Program-made: the position numbers and the translations under genes
Origin: DASSKF01 sp035690725
GTDB lineage: Bacteria; Actinomycetota; Actinomycetes; Actinomycetales; Dermatophilaceae
DNA: 64,000 nt
Direction of reading: 5' to 3'
Assembly (NCBI GenBank): GCA_035690725.1
Contig: DASSKF010000117.1
Coordinates: forward strand, 1 to 64,000
Shown: one piece after another, positions 39,974-48,560 of the stretch
Layout of the letters: every line of letters begins with the position of its first letter
Position numbering within the stretch: the first letter of the stretch is position 1
Notes under the pieces: model-generated
Database searches by the model: none
Told to the model about the DNA's origin: nothing
The model's input: the letters and a program-made list of their open reading frames with translations, nothing else

Positions 39974-41593
39974 TCAGTTGAGCGTGCTGCCCTCGTCCTG
40001 GTTGTAGGGGCCACCGCGCCAGGTGTCCCACGACACGACGTTGCCGGCCTCCATCACCATGAACCGCCAGGGCCCGGTGTAGGTGTTGTCGGACCACGTG
40101 TTGTCCTGGTGGAGCGTGATGTCCTTCTCGACGACGGTCCCCTGGAACGGAGACCACGAGGGGAAGGTGCCGTAGTTGGAGAACACGCCGCTGAACCCGC
40201 ACGTGTTCTGCTCGGTGCAGGCGTCCCCGACCTTCCCGGGGTCGAAGTCGAAGACGTTGTCGTGCACCTTGACGTGCTGTGTCTTCCAGCGGCAGTCGTC
40301 GATGTACGGCTCGGTCCCGATGAGGTCGGGGGTGCTGCACCGCTGCACGGTGGCCCGCGGGTTGACCATCGTCGTCGCACCGGTGCTGGTGTTGGCCGGC
40401 GACCCGGCGAAGCGGTCCGCGTTCTCCCACGCCACGACGCCGCCCCAGTTGTCGATGAAGCGGTTGTTCGCGACTTCGAGCGTGTCGTTGTACGACGTGT
40501 CGACTCGCTCGTCGCTACCCGACTCCGACAGGTAGACGGCCGGTGTGGGGAAGCCCTGGTTCTGGGGGCCCTTCACCAGTCCGTTGCGCTCGAAGGTGTT
40601 CGCCACGACGTCGAGGTTGTAGCTCGCCTCGTAGAAGAGCCCTTCGGCGTCGTTGCGGGCGATGTAGTTGCCGGCGACGAGGAACCCGGCGTTGTTCGTG
40701 TCGGCCCAGATCCCGGCGCCGTGGTTGTCGTGCACGTAGTTCCCGATGATCCGTGCGTCCCGGGTCTCCCAGAACTTGCCGCCGCCGGTGCAGCCGCAGC
40801 CGGGCCGCCGGCGCTCCCAGTCGTCGGTGTTGTTGCCGGTGACCTCGTTGTCCCGAAGTGTCACGTCCTGCACCCCTGACGGGGAATAGGCACTGAAGCC
40901 GTACTGCCCGTTGTCGCGCAGGCAACTGGACTCCAGCACGTTGCGGTCCCCGAGGAAGACTCCCGCGCCGGCACTGTCCCGCACGGTCAGGTGGGACATC
41001 ACCCAGCCCGGTGCTGCGTCGTGGTTGACCACGCCCTCGTTCATGTTGTCTCCCGGTCCGCCGAAGTTCTGGACCGTGAGGTACTCGACGTGGACGCCGC
41101 TCGCGTGCCCGCCGAACGCGTAGTGGTTGACCTGCCGACCGTCGAGAACCGCCCCGGGGGCACCGACGTACCGGTTGCCGGGCTTGGGCCGAACCTGGCT
41201 GTACTCGCCGTCGCCCAGGTGGTACTCACCCGGTGCCAGCCAGAACGTGGTTCCCGGTGGGTGCCGGTGGGTCAACGCTCCGAGGTCCTGGGCGGGTCGC
41301 ACCACGACGGCCCCCTGCGGCGGGGTCGACGGTCCGTCCAGGGCACTCGACCCGCAGACGAGGGCCGGCGGCTCGGTGGGCGGTTCGGCCGGGACCGGCA
41401 CCTCCGTGCGTGCGGAGGCATCCGCCTCGCGATCTGCGCTCGCCCCCAGGCGCGAGGAGAACCAGTCCGAGACCGCCGTCGGCATGGTGCCACCAGCGGG
41501 GCCGACCACCACGCCCACAACCGCGGCCAGGCCCAGGACGAGCGCGGTCGTCAACAGCACCACGCGACGACGCGAACGACGGAATGGCCCCAT
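39974..41593 (-). CDS. Secreted or membrane-anchored right-handed parallel beta-helix protein
   Basis: This 539-residue protein has an Arg-rich N-terminus and one hydrophobic segment (residues 10-32) as signal or anchor. A linker rich in Pro/Glu follows to about residue 75. The rest is a beta-helix with repeated Asn-rich turns (NNEVTGNNTDD-like, HDNHGAGIW, NNRFIDNWGG), resembling NosD/pectate-lyase-like folds. At least seven cysteines suggest disulfides outside the cell. In a polysaccharide locus it may bind, cleave or epimerise the polymer, but I see no diagnostic catalytic motif. It is 4 bp from the methyltransferase gene upstream. Confidence 0.83.
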   Translation of the reverse strand: MGPFRRSRRRVVLLTTALVLGLAAVVGVVVGPAGGTMPTAVSDWFSSRLGASADREADASARTEVPVPAEPPTEPPALVCGSSALDGPSTPPQGAVVVRPAQDLGALTHRHPPGTTFWLAPGEYHLGDGEYSQVRPKPGNRYVGAPGAVLDGRQVNHYAFGGHASGVHVEYLTVQNFGGPGDNMNEGVVNHDAAPGWVMSHLTVRDSAGAGVFLGDRNVLESSCLRDNGQYGFSAYSPSGVQDVTLRDNEVTGNNTDDWERRRPGCGCTGGGKFWETRDARIIGNYVHDNHGAGIWADTNNAGFLVAGNYIARNDAEGLFYEASYNLDVVANTFERNGLVKGPQNQGFPTPAVYLSESGSDERVDTSYNDTLEVANNRFIDNWGGVVAWENADRFAGSPANTSTGATTMVNPRATVQRCSTPDLIGTEPYIDDCRWKTQHVKVHDNVFDFDPGKVGDACTEQNTCGFSGVFSNYGTFPSWSPFQGTVVEKDITLHQDNTWSDNTYTGPWRFMVMEAGNVVSWDTWRGGPYNQDEGSTLN

Positions 41594-41597
41594 GAGG

Positions 41598-42758
41598 TCA
41601 CCCCCGGAGGGAGAACTCCCGAGGCTCGGGCAGGGGCACGTAGACCCGTGGCGACCAGTCCCCGCTCGAAGCCGACCTCAGCTGCCCGACGACCTCCTCC
41701 GCGATGTCCCAGGTGAGGATGACGACGTCGTCGGGGCGCTCCATCAGCAGCGTCTCCACCGGACGGATCAACACCCCGGCGCCGGGCACCCGGCAGCCGT
41801 GCTTGGCGGGTGAGAGGTCGACCGTGTAGGGCAGCAGCCGGGCATCGACGCCCGAGAGCGCCAGCAGCACCGCCGCCTTCGAGGGTGCGCCGTATCCGGC
41901 GACCCGACGGCCCTGTTCGGCGAGTTGTTGCAGGTGCTCGCGGAACCGGACCGCGACGTGCTCGCCACGGCGGCCCAACATCCGCAGCGTCTCGAGGCGA
42001 TCGAGACCGGCCTCCCGCTCCTGGGTGATGAGCTGCTTGACGCTGGAGTCGACCGTGGGCAGCTCCGCACTCCGGGCAGCGGTGAGGCGGACGCTTCCGC
42101 CGTAGACGTCGACCATGGCCGCACGCGTGAGCGTCAGGCCATGTCGGGCGAACAGCGGCTCAGCTGCGAGGACGGACAGGTAGACGAAGTGACCGTGACG
42201 GAACGTGTCGATCAGGGTGTGCTCCACCAGCGGCAGCAGGTGGAAGAACTCGCACACCAGCCGGCCGCCGTCGGCGAGCCGGGCCGCATGGGCGGCGACG
42301 ACCGCGTCGGAGCTCTCCTGGTGCATCAGGTGGTGGACGTCCACCACGAGGTCGGCGCGCTGGTCGTGACCCACCGGCACGAGCCCCGCTGCCACGAAGT
42401 CCGGCAGCCACGAGGCTCCGTGCGAGCTGTCCAGCTCCAGGACCGTCTGCCCCGGTCGGAGTCCTTGGTCCGCAACGACAGCACGCACGGATCGTGCGGC
42501 ATGCTCCCGCGCCGTCGCCGAGTCGACCGCGCTGGCCGGCTCGGGTTGCGCGCCTCGCGCCCAACCGAGCTGCACGCACGAACAGACAGGGCACATGTGC
42601 ACCGTGAGCGGCCAGCTCGGATCGATCCCCCGGACCCCGGCGTCGGGGAACTGGTCCGACGCCGGGACCTCGCCGAGGTCCAGCACCACCCCCGGCTCGA
42701 GCGCGCCACAGGACCGGCACCTCTCGTGGACCGTCGGGTCAGGAGGGGCGGCGGACAT
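41598..42758 (-). CDS. Sugar C-methyltransferase-like protein with altered active-site motifs
   Basis: This 386-residue protein has the three-part architecture of TylC3/TcaB9-type sugar C-methyltransferases: an N-terminal zinc-binding domain (CRSCG and CPVC, first 60 residues), a central SAM domain and a C-terminal domain (GYGAPSKAAVLLALSG). Compared with its paralogue at 48560-49792, the SAM motif is LELDSSHGASW rather than VEVASNDGYLL, and the active-site Y-H-E-H is replaced by R-H-G-H. It may have changed substrate or lost activity. The ATG start is at 42758; the beta-helix gene follows. Confidence 0.82.
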   Translation of the reverse strand: MSAAPPDPTVHERCRSCGALEPGVVLDLGEVPASDQFPDAGVRGIDPSWPLTVHMCPVCSCVQLGWARGAQPEPASAVDSATAREHAARSVRAVVADQGLRPGQTVLELDSSHGASWLPDFVAAGLVPVGHDQRADLVVDVHHLMHQESSDAVVAAHAARLADGGRLVCEFFHLLPLVEHTLIDTFRHGHFVYLSVLAAEPLFARHGLTLTRAAMVDVYGGSVRLTAARSAELPTVDSSVKQLITQEREAGLDRLETLRMLGRRGEHVAVRFREHLQQLAEQGRRVAGYGAPSKAAVLLALSGVDARLLPYTVDLSPAKHGCRVPGAGVLIRPVETLLMERPDDVVILTWDIAEEVVGQLRSASSGDWSPRVYVPLPEPREFSLRG

Positions 42759-42779
42759 GGGTGCAATTGTGCCCTGACG

Positions 42780-43481
42780 TCACGCCGGAATTCCGGGCTT
42801 TCGCGATGGGACGGGCTCGTCACGGTGGTCGCGTGCGGTTGCCTCGACCAGTTCCGGCCCGAGTGGCGATGCTCCGAAGGCGGTCGTGACGGTCACCGCG
42901 ATCAGCAAGCCACCCAGGACGTCACTGAGCCAGTGCAGGCCGATGAACAGCAGCGAGACCGACATGGCGGTCGTCACCGCAGCCACCGACACCCAAGCCC
43001 ACCACCGCAACCCGCCACCCAGCAGGATCACGATGCCCACGAGGCAGAGCAGGGTGAAGGCCGCGTGACCCGACGGGTAGCTTCCGGCACCAGTGGCAGG
43101 AGCGCCCGAGGGATCCCCCCGGCCCACGACCAGCTTGGTCCCGACGACGACGACTCCGGTCGCGAGGACCGGGGCGAGGACGAGGACGACCGGTCGCCAC
43201 GAGTGCCGCCGCCACCCGGACCAGCACGAGACCGCCAACAGGATCGGGACGAGCACGCGTGGCTGCAGTCCGTCCACGACGTTGCCGGTGATCGCCTGCG
43301 GGAGCCCCCACATCCCATCGGGGCGGAATACCTGGTAGGCCGCGGCGTCGAGGCCCTGGGTTCGCCCTGCCGAGACCAATGCCGTGAGGACGACGCAGGC
43401 GAGGGCAGCCGCGGCGGCGGTCGCGGCAAGAACGACACGGATCCGGCGCGACTCAGGCAGCCAGCCTCGGCCGTCTGACAC
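42780..43481 (-). CDS. PAP2-family membrane phosphatase
   Basis: This 233-residue integral membrane phosphatase has about six hydrophobic segments. The PAP2 motifs are KLVVGRGDP (first), YPSGHAAF (second) and GLHWLSDVLGG (third, with catalytic His). In this locus it could recycle undecaprenyl pyrophosphate or act on a lipid-linked precursor. The GTG at 43481 was chosen because GGAGG sits six bases upstream; an ATG at 43532 has no such site. It begins the leftward unit with the methyltransferase and beta-helix genes. The 185-bp gap to the divergent glycosyltransferase gene should hold both promoters. Confidence 0.88.
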   Translation of the reverse strand: MSDGRGWLPESRRIRVVLAATAAAAALACVVLTALVSAGRTQGLDAAAYQVFRPDGMWGLPQAITGNVVDGLQPRVLVPILLAVSCWSGWRRHSWRPVVLVLAPVLATGVVVVGTKLVVGRGDPSGAPATGAGSYPSGHAAFTLLCLVGIVILLGGGLRWWAWVSVAAVTTAMSVSLLFIGLHWLSDVLGGLLIAVTVTTAFGASPLGPELVEATARDHRDEPVPSRKPGIPA

Positions 43482-43666
43482 TCTCCACCTCCAGGACAGG
43501 ACGCAGGCGGGCCGAGAGCGGTACGGCTCCATCGGTGGGCACCAGTCTAGCCGCTCCGCGCCGGCCGAGGACGGGAACCGCGAAACCACCCATCCGTCAA
43601 GGGCGCTCGGTCTACGCTGACGGACGAGGGGTCGTCGCGAGCGAGTTCTGGAAGGTGGAACAGCAG

Positions 43667-44644
43667 ATGAGGGGTCACCCGCGGCTGAGCATCGGACTGC
43701 CCGTATACAACGCCGAGCAGTACCTCGAGCAGTCACTGCGCGCCGTGCTCGGCCAGACGTTCGAGGACTTCGAGCTCATCATCTCGAGCAACGCCTCGAC
43801 CGACGGGACCGACGAGATCTGCCGGGAGTACGCGCGCGAGGACTCCCGGGTCCGATTCCTCCGCCAGCCACAGAACATCGGGGCCTCGCCCAACCACAAC
43901 TTCGTGTTCGACCAGTCCACGGCACCGCTGTTCAAGTGGGTGTCGGGCGACGACCTGTATGCCCGAGACCTCCTCGGACGCTGCATCGCGATGCTCGACG
44001 ACGACCCGGGACTGGTTCTCGCTCACTCGTGGACCGCCGCGATCGATGGCGAGGGCAGGCTCATCCAGGCGCTTCCCTACCCCCTGCTCACCGAGTGCCA
44101 GAGACCGGAGGAGCGGCTGCACAGCCTCCTGTTCGCGGGCGACGAGATGCCCGGTGCGATCAGGGCGGACGACTTCTACGGTGTCATCCGCTCCGACGTG
44201 CTTCGCAAGGTCAAGCCGTTGGGGAGCTACTACCACTCGGACGTGACGTACATGGCCGAGCTCGCCCTGCACGGTCGATTCGGACTGGTCCCCGAGTGGT
44301 TGTACTTCCGCCGCCAGCACACCGGTCGGGCGCTCGAGGCGAACCCGACGGTCCGCTCCTGGTGCAGCAACCTCGATCCACGTCGCGCCGACCGCCTGCG
44401 GAACCCGACGGTCCGTCTCGTCGGCGAGTACGGCTGGGAGAACGTCGCACTGATCGGCCGCAGCGGACTCGGTCTTCCGGACAAGGTCCGCTGCTACCGG
44501 GTCATGGGGGAGTGGATGGCCAGCAGGGTGGTCCGTCGTGTCGTCGGACACCACGACGCGCGTGACGGCCGTCCCGAGCACGCCCTCGCCGACCCGCCGC
44601 TCTCGGTGCCCGACCTCGTGTCCGGGCAGCGGGAAGCCTCATGA
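43667..44644 (+). CDS. Glycosyltransferase family 2
   Basis: This 325-residue GT-A glycosyltransferase transfers a nucleotide-activated sugar to a growing repeat unit on the cytoplasmic face. The N-terminus SIGLPVYNAEQYLEQSLRAV and SSNASTDGTDE (about residues 40-50) bind the nucleotide, and GDDLY supplies the metal-binding acidic pair. The ATG at 43667 is preferred over a GTG four codons upstream. Its stop overlaps the next start (ATGA), making a coupled three-gene rightward unit with the pyruvyltransferase and flippase genes. Confidence 0.92.
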   Translation: MRGHPRLSIGLPVYNAEQYLEQSLRAVLGQTFEDFELIISSNASTDGTDEICREYAREDSRVRFLRQPQNIGASPNHNFVFDQSTAPLFKWVSGDDLYARDLLGRCIAMLDDDPGLVLAHSWTAAIDGEGRLIQALPYPLLTECQRPEERLHSLLFAGDEMPGAIRADDFYGVIRSDVLRKVKPLGSYYHSDVTYMAELALHGRFGLVPEWLYFRRQHTGRALEANPTVRSWCSNLDPRRADRLRNPTVRLVGEYGWENVALIGRSGLGLPDKVRCYRVMGEWMASRVVRRVVGHHDARDGRPEHALADPPLSVPDLVSGQREAS

Positions 44645-45924
44645 AGGCTGCCCCACCTCGCGCGACGAAGCGGCCCCTGGCCACCATCCGGGTCGGCCTG
44701 TGGGGCCGGCTCGGTTCCGGAAACTATGGCAACGACGGCACGTTCGAGGCGCTCGTCGGCTTCCTGCAAGGTCACGTCCCCCAAGCGGGTCTGGACTGCC
44801 TCTGCACGGGCCCGGAGGTCGTGGCAGCCCGGTACGGCATGCCCGCCGCCGATCTCCACTGGGATCACGGGGGCCACCCCGGTGGTCGAGGGCCTGCGGG
44901 CCTCCCGAGGAGGGTGCTGCGCATCGCCCTGGGAGCGCTCGTCGACGGCTCCCGGACCGTCCGGTGGGTGTCCCACCACTCGATGGTGATCGTGCCGGGG
45001 ACCGGCATCTTGGAGGGTTCGCTGCCGGTCCGACCCTGGCAGGGGCCGTGGGTCCTGTTCTGCCTGTCGCTTGCCGGGCGCCTCCACCGCGTGCCGGTCG
45101 TCCTGCTGAGCGTCGGTGCGAGCCCCATCAGGGGGCGGCTGAGCCGCTGGCTGACTGTCGCCGCCACGCGCATGGCCACCCACCGAACCTACCGCGACGA
45201 GTACTCGCGGGACGTCATGCAGCAGATGGGCGCAGGCGCCGCGGCGGCTGACCGGGTCTTTCCCGACATGGCGTTCGCCCTGCCCCTTCCCCCGGCCCTG
45301 CCCGACACGGGAGACACGACCGTCGGCGTGGGCGTGATGGCGTGGTACGGCGCGAACAGCGACCGGCGCAGTCGAGAGGCGCTGCATGAGCGCTACGTCT
45401 CGGTGATCCGGGAGTTCCTCACCTGGCTGCTCACGTCGGGTTACCAGATCCGGTTGTTCACCGGTGACGACGAGGACAACGCCGTGGCTGAGCGACTACG
45501 GGCCGACGTCCTCGGGCAGCTTCCCGATGCCGACACCCGGCGCATCGCCTTCGAACCGGTGTCCAGCCTCACTGACCTCATGGCGCAGGTCAGTGGTGTC
45601 CGGATCATGGTCGGGGCGCGCTACCACAACGTCGTCTGCGGCCTCCGCTGTGCCGTTCCCACCATCGCCACCGCCTACAGCGACAAGCACCGGGTCCTGA
45701 TGGAGTCCTTCGAGCAGGGAGCCTTCTGCCTCGACATCCGCACGCTCGACGCGGCTGCGCTGAGGGACGCCTTCAGAGAGCTCGATCAGCAGCGGGCGCG
45801 CAGCCGCGCGCAGCTCCGGCGGGCGGCCACCAGTGCGAGCCAGGACGTGTTCTGCCAGTTCCAGGAACTCGCTGCCACCCTCCGCGTGGCTGACGGCGAC
45901 GGTCGCCCGCCGGACGTGCCATGA
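44641..45924 (+). CDS. Polysaccharide pyruvyl transferase family protein
   Basis: This 427-residue protein of the WcaK/CsaB family would add a pyruvate ketal to a sugar of the polymer. Family features are the N-terminal GLWGRLGSGNYGNDGTFEAL, VPGTGILEG and the late MVGARYHNVVCGLRCAVPTI. Pyruvylation adds negative charge and can anchor surface-layer proteins. Some family members have other roles, so the exact reaction is inferred. Both ends overlap neighbouring genes by 4 bp. Confidence 0.85.
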   Translation: MKAAPPRATKRPLATIRVGLWGRLGSGNYGNDGTFEALVGFLQGHVPQAGLDCLCTGPEVVAARYGMPAADLHWDHGGHPGGRGPAGLPRRVLRIALGALVDGSRTVRWVSHHSMVIVPGTGILEGSLPVRPWQGPWVLFCLSLAGRLHRVPVVLLSVGASPIRGRLSRWLTVAATRMATHRTYRDEYSRDVMQQMGAGAAAADRVFPDMAFALPLPPALPDTGDTTVGVGVMAWYGANSDRRSREALHERYVSVIREFLTWLLTSGYQIRLFTGDDEDNAVAERLRADVLGQLPDADTRRIAFEPVSSLTDLMAQVSGVRIMVGARYHNVVCGLRCAVPTIATAYSDKHRVLMESFEQGAFCLDIRTLDAAALRDAFRELDQQRARSRAQLRRAATSASQDVFCQFQELAATLRVADGDGRPPDVP

Positions 45925-47243
45925 GGCCGGTGGCCCGGCGCGTCGTGCAGCTCACCCACCTGCAGGCGCTCCGGCGACTCAGTTGGGGCATCGCCGACCA
46001 GGGGGTCTCCAGCGTCGAGAACTTCGTGCTCGGCATCTTCGTGGCCCACACTCTCGGTGCCGCCAGCCTGGGCGTCCTCGGGCTTGCCATGCTCACCTAC
46101 GCGATCGTCGTCAATGCCTCGCGAGGAGTCTCGACCGACAGCCTCATGGTGAGGTTCAGCCACGCGCCACGCGATCGCTGGCGCGCCGCCACGGCAGAAG
46201 CGACCGGTACGGCGCTCGTCGTGGGGGCTGCCGCCGCCGTCCTGGTGTTCGCATCCGGAGTCATCCTGCACGTCACCATCGGCGGTTCCGACATGGGCAC
46301 CGCCCTCATGGCGCTGGCCGTGGTCCTGCCGGGACTCACCCTCCAGGACAGCTGGCGCTATGCCTTCTTCGCGGCGGGTGAGGGCGGGAAGAGCTTCGCC
46401 AACGACGCAGTGTGGACCGTGCTGCTCTTTGCGACGCTTCCCGCGCTGCAGCACGCGAGCGTCGAGTTCGTGGTGCTCGCGTACGGCGCCACCGGGTCGT
46501 TGGCCGCCGTCTACGGCACGTGGCAGGCGCGCGTCCTTCCCAGGCCCGCGTCGACCATGCGGTGGCTGCGGCGGACTCGGGACCTCGGTCCCCGCTTCAT
46601 GATGGAGAACGTCACCCTGGGAGCCGGCGGCTCCGTGCGTTCCTACACGGTCGCCGCAACGAGCGGCCTGGCAGCCGTTGGCGGTGTCCGCGGAGCCGAG
46701 ATGCTCATGGGCCCCATCGTCGCGCTGCTCATGGGGATCGCCCAGGTGGCCGTCCCCGAGGCCGCACAAGGCCTCGCACGCGGACGCGCGACCTTCCGCA
46801 TCGTCTGCCTTCGGCTGAGCCTCGGCCTGGCAGCAGTCTCTGCAGTGTGGGGAGCCATCATCCTCATCGTCTTTCCGTGGGGCATCGGTCCGCTGCTGCT
46901 CGGCACCGTGTGGCCGGGAGCTCAAGGACTGATGCTGGCGGTCGTCGTGGCTGCGACGTTCGGCTGCCTCACCATTGGGCCGTCCGCCGGACTCCGTGCG
47001 CTCGGGCGGGCCGACAAGACCCTCCCGTCGCAGCTGGTGGCGACGGGACTGACCGTCGCGTTCGGCACCGCGGGGGCCGTCATCGACGGCGCCTACGGGA
47101 TGGTCTGGGGGACCGCGCTGGCGTCCGTCCTCGCGAGCATCTTCTGGTGGTACCAGCTCCGTCTCGCCTATCGGCACCACTTCTCGCACGAGGCGGCTGG
47201 ACCGAGCATGCCCCTCCAGCCTTCCGCCGACGCGGCACGGTGA
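45921..47243 (+). CDS. Wzx-like polysaccharide flippase
   Basis: This 440-residue membrane protein has about 12-14 hydrophobic segments and the general pattern of the MATE/MVF-type polysaccharide exporters (RLSWGIADQGVSSVENFVLG at the N-terminus). It would flip the lipid-linked repeat unit across the membrane before polymerisation. It starts within the stop of the pyruvyltransferase gene (ATGA), and its stop overlaps a GTG that once began the acyltransferase gene now broken downstream. No other flippase gene is seen in the locus. Confidence 0.87.
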   Translation: MRPVARRVVQLTHLQALRRLSWGIADQGVSSVENFVLGIFVAHTLGAASLGVLGLAMLTYAIVVNASRGVSTDSLMVRFSHAPRDRWRAATAEATGTALVVGAAAAVLVFASGVILHVTIGGSDMGTALMALAVVLPGLTLQDSWRYAFFAAGEGGKSFANDAVWTVLLFATLPALQHASVEFVVLAYGATGSLAAVYGTWQARVLPRPASTMRWLRRTRDLGPRFMMENVTLGAGGSVRSYTVAATSGLAAVGGVRGAEMLMGPIVALLMGIAQVAVPEAAQGLARGRATFRIVCLRLSLGLAAVSAVWGAIILIVFPWGIGPLLLGTVWPGAQGLMLAVVVAATFGCLTIGPSAGLRALGRADKTLPSQLVATGLTVAFGTAGAVIDGAYGMVWGTALASVLASIFWWYQLRLAYRHHFSHEAAGPSMPLQPSADAAR

Positions 47244-47885
47244 CCGGCTCCGACCTTCTCCAAAACTGGCGCCGGAGACCCGCCGAGTGTCTTCGAGGTC
47301 GCACACAGCCTGCGGCAACCCCCACGGGCCCTCGTCAGGCCCGCGCTCCGCTGGAGCGGCTGACCGGCCTCCGGTTCTTCGCGGCCGTGATGGTGGTTGT
47401 CCACCACTGCACGCTGGGTCCCACGCCTTCTTCGTACTGTCCGGATTCGTGCTCGCCTGGTCGGGGACCCCTGACCTACCTGCCCGTTACTTCTACGGTC
47501 GTCGCTTCGCGCGCATCTACCCGACACACGGCGTCACGATTCTCGCCGCGCTGCTGCTCAGTGCTGCCGTCGGCCTGACGACAGGGGTCGGTCCGCTCGT
47601 GACCAGCGTCTGGCTGACGCAAGCATGGGTGCCCATCTCCCCGTACACCGAGCAGCTCAACAACGTGTCGTGGTCGTTGGCACCCGGAAACTGCTGGAAA
47701 CCTGCTCTACAAGTTCCCTGCGTTCCGGGTCGGTGAGTTCCTCATCGGGGTCGCCGTCGGCCTCCTGGTCAGGAGTGGATGGCGTTCTCCGGTTGGCCTG
47801 AAACTGGCCGGTGGCTTGGTGATCACCGCCTACCTGACGCTGGCCGGCACTAGGACGCCGGCCCGCTCGATTCGATTCGGCTGGA
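47240..47885 (+). pseudogene. Broken OafA-type acyltransferase (Acyl_transf_3)
   Basis: A GTG overlapping the flippase stop opens a frame reading LERLTGLRFFAAVMVVVHHC, the typical start of membrane acyltransferases. Near 47425 the frame shifts to FFVLSGFVLAWSG and YFYGRRFARIYPTH, which ends near NNVSWSLA. After another shift near 47690 the original frame resumes with YKFPAFRVGEFLIGVAVGLL. Segments between these blocks and the whole C-terminal half are missing, compared with a family of about 350-400 residues. The gene is clearly inactivated. Confidence 0.88.
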
Positions 47886-48560
47886 TCAGGTGTGCTGACG
47901 CCCGTCGAGGCGCCGACAGACTCGCGCGGGAGCCCCGACAGCAACACAGAACGGCGGGATGTCACGGGTGACCACGGAGTTCGCGCCGACGACGCTTCGG
48001 CGTCCGATCCTGACTCCACTCGTCACCACGACGTGAGCGCCGAGCCAGACGTTGTCCTCGATGACAGTCGGGCCCTTGCACGTCATCCCCTGGTCGGGGA
48101 CAGGCGTGTCCACGTCCGAGAAGACGTGGTTGCCGTCGGTGATGTAGGTACCGGGTCCGATCAGTACGTGGTCGCCGATGGTCACGTGCCTCTCCGCGCT
48201 GGCTGACGCACCGAGGTTCATGGTCACGTCCTGACCGATCAGCATCCGGCCGTCACCCTCGCACCTGATGTGCACGTTGGCCCCCAGAAAGGTGCCGCGT
48301 CCGAGCATCAGCTGGCCCGTGCGCAGCATGTCCAGCACATTGCCGTGCAGGGGCCTTCGCGCGAAGACGCCGCGACGGAGCAGCGCCGCTCGAAGAAGGG
48401 CACGCTCCCACGGGAGCCTTCCCTTCTCGTACCTCTTGAGGCTGCGGATCCGCTCTCGCAGCTCCCGTCGGCTCGGCCAGCCCGTACCCGTTACCGTGAC
48501 GAATCCGGGAATGTCCTCAGTGGGCCATCTCGGAGTCGACCCCGTGGCCCCAACAGGCAT
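47886..48560 (-). CDS. Hexapeptide-repeat O-acetyltransferase
   Basis: This 224-residue acetyltransferase of the left-handed beta-helix family has the C-terminal half built of hexapeptide turns (LIGPGTYITDGNH, VWLGAHVVVTSGVRIG, VVGANSVVTRD), as in maltose or WcaB/WcaF acetyltransferases. GDHVLIGPGTYITDGNH contains the likely catalytic His. The N-terminal 70 residues are basic and family-specific. The ATG at 48560 overlaps the methyltransferase stop; a GTG one codon upstream is possible. It probably O-acetylates a polymer sugar. Confidence 0.88.
   Translation of the reverse strand: MPVGATGSTPRWPTEDIPGFVTVTGTGWPSRRELRERIRSLKRYEKGRLPWERALLRAALLRRGVFARRPLHGNVLDMLRTGQLMLGRGTFLGANVHIRCEGDGRMLIGQDVTMNLGASASAERHVTIGDHVLIGPGTYITDGNHVFSDVDTPVPDQGMTCKGPTVIEDNVWLGAHVVVTSGVRIGRRSVVGANSVVTRDIPPFCVAVGAPARVCRRLDGRQHT

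Noticed and set aside
43957..43963. A GTATGCCG copy in the polysaccharide locus
   Set aside because: The heptamer is followed by C, not G, so it is not counted as an exact copy.
46361..46367. TATGCC within the flippase gene as a motif copy
   Set aside because: It is preceded by C and followed by T (CTATGCCT), so it matches only the inner hexamer.
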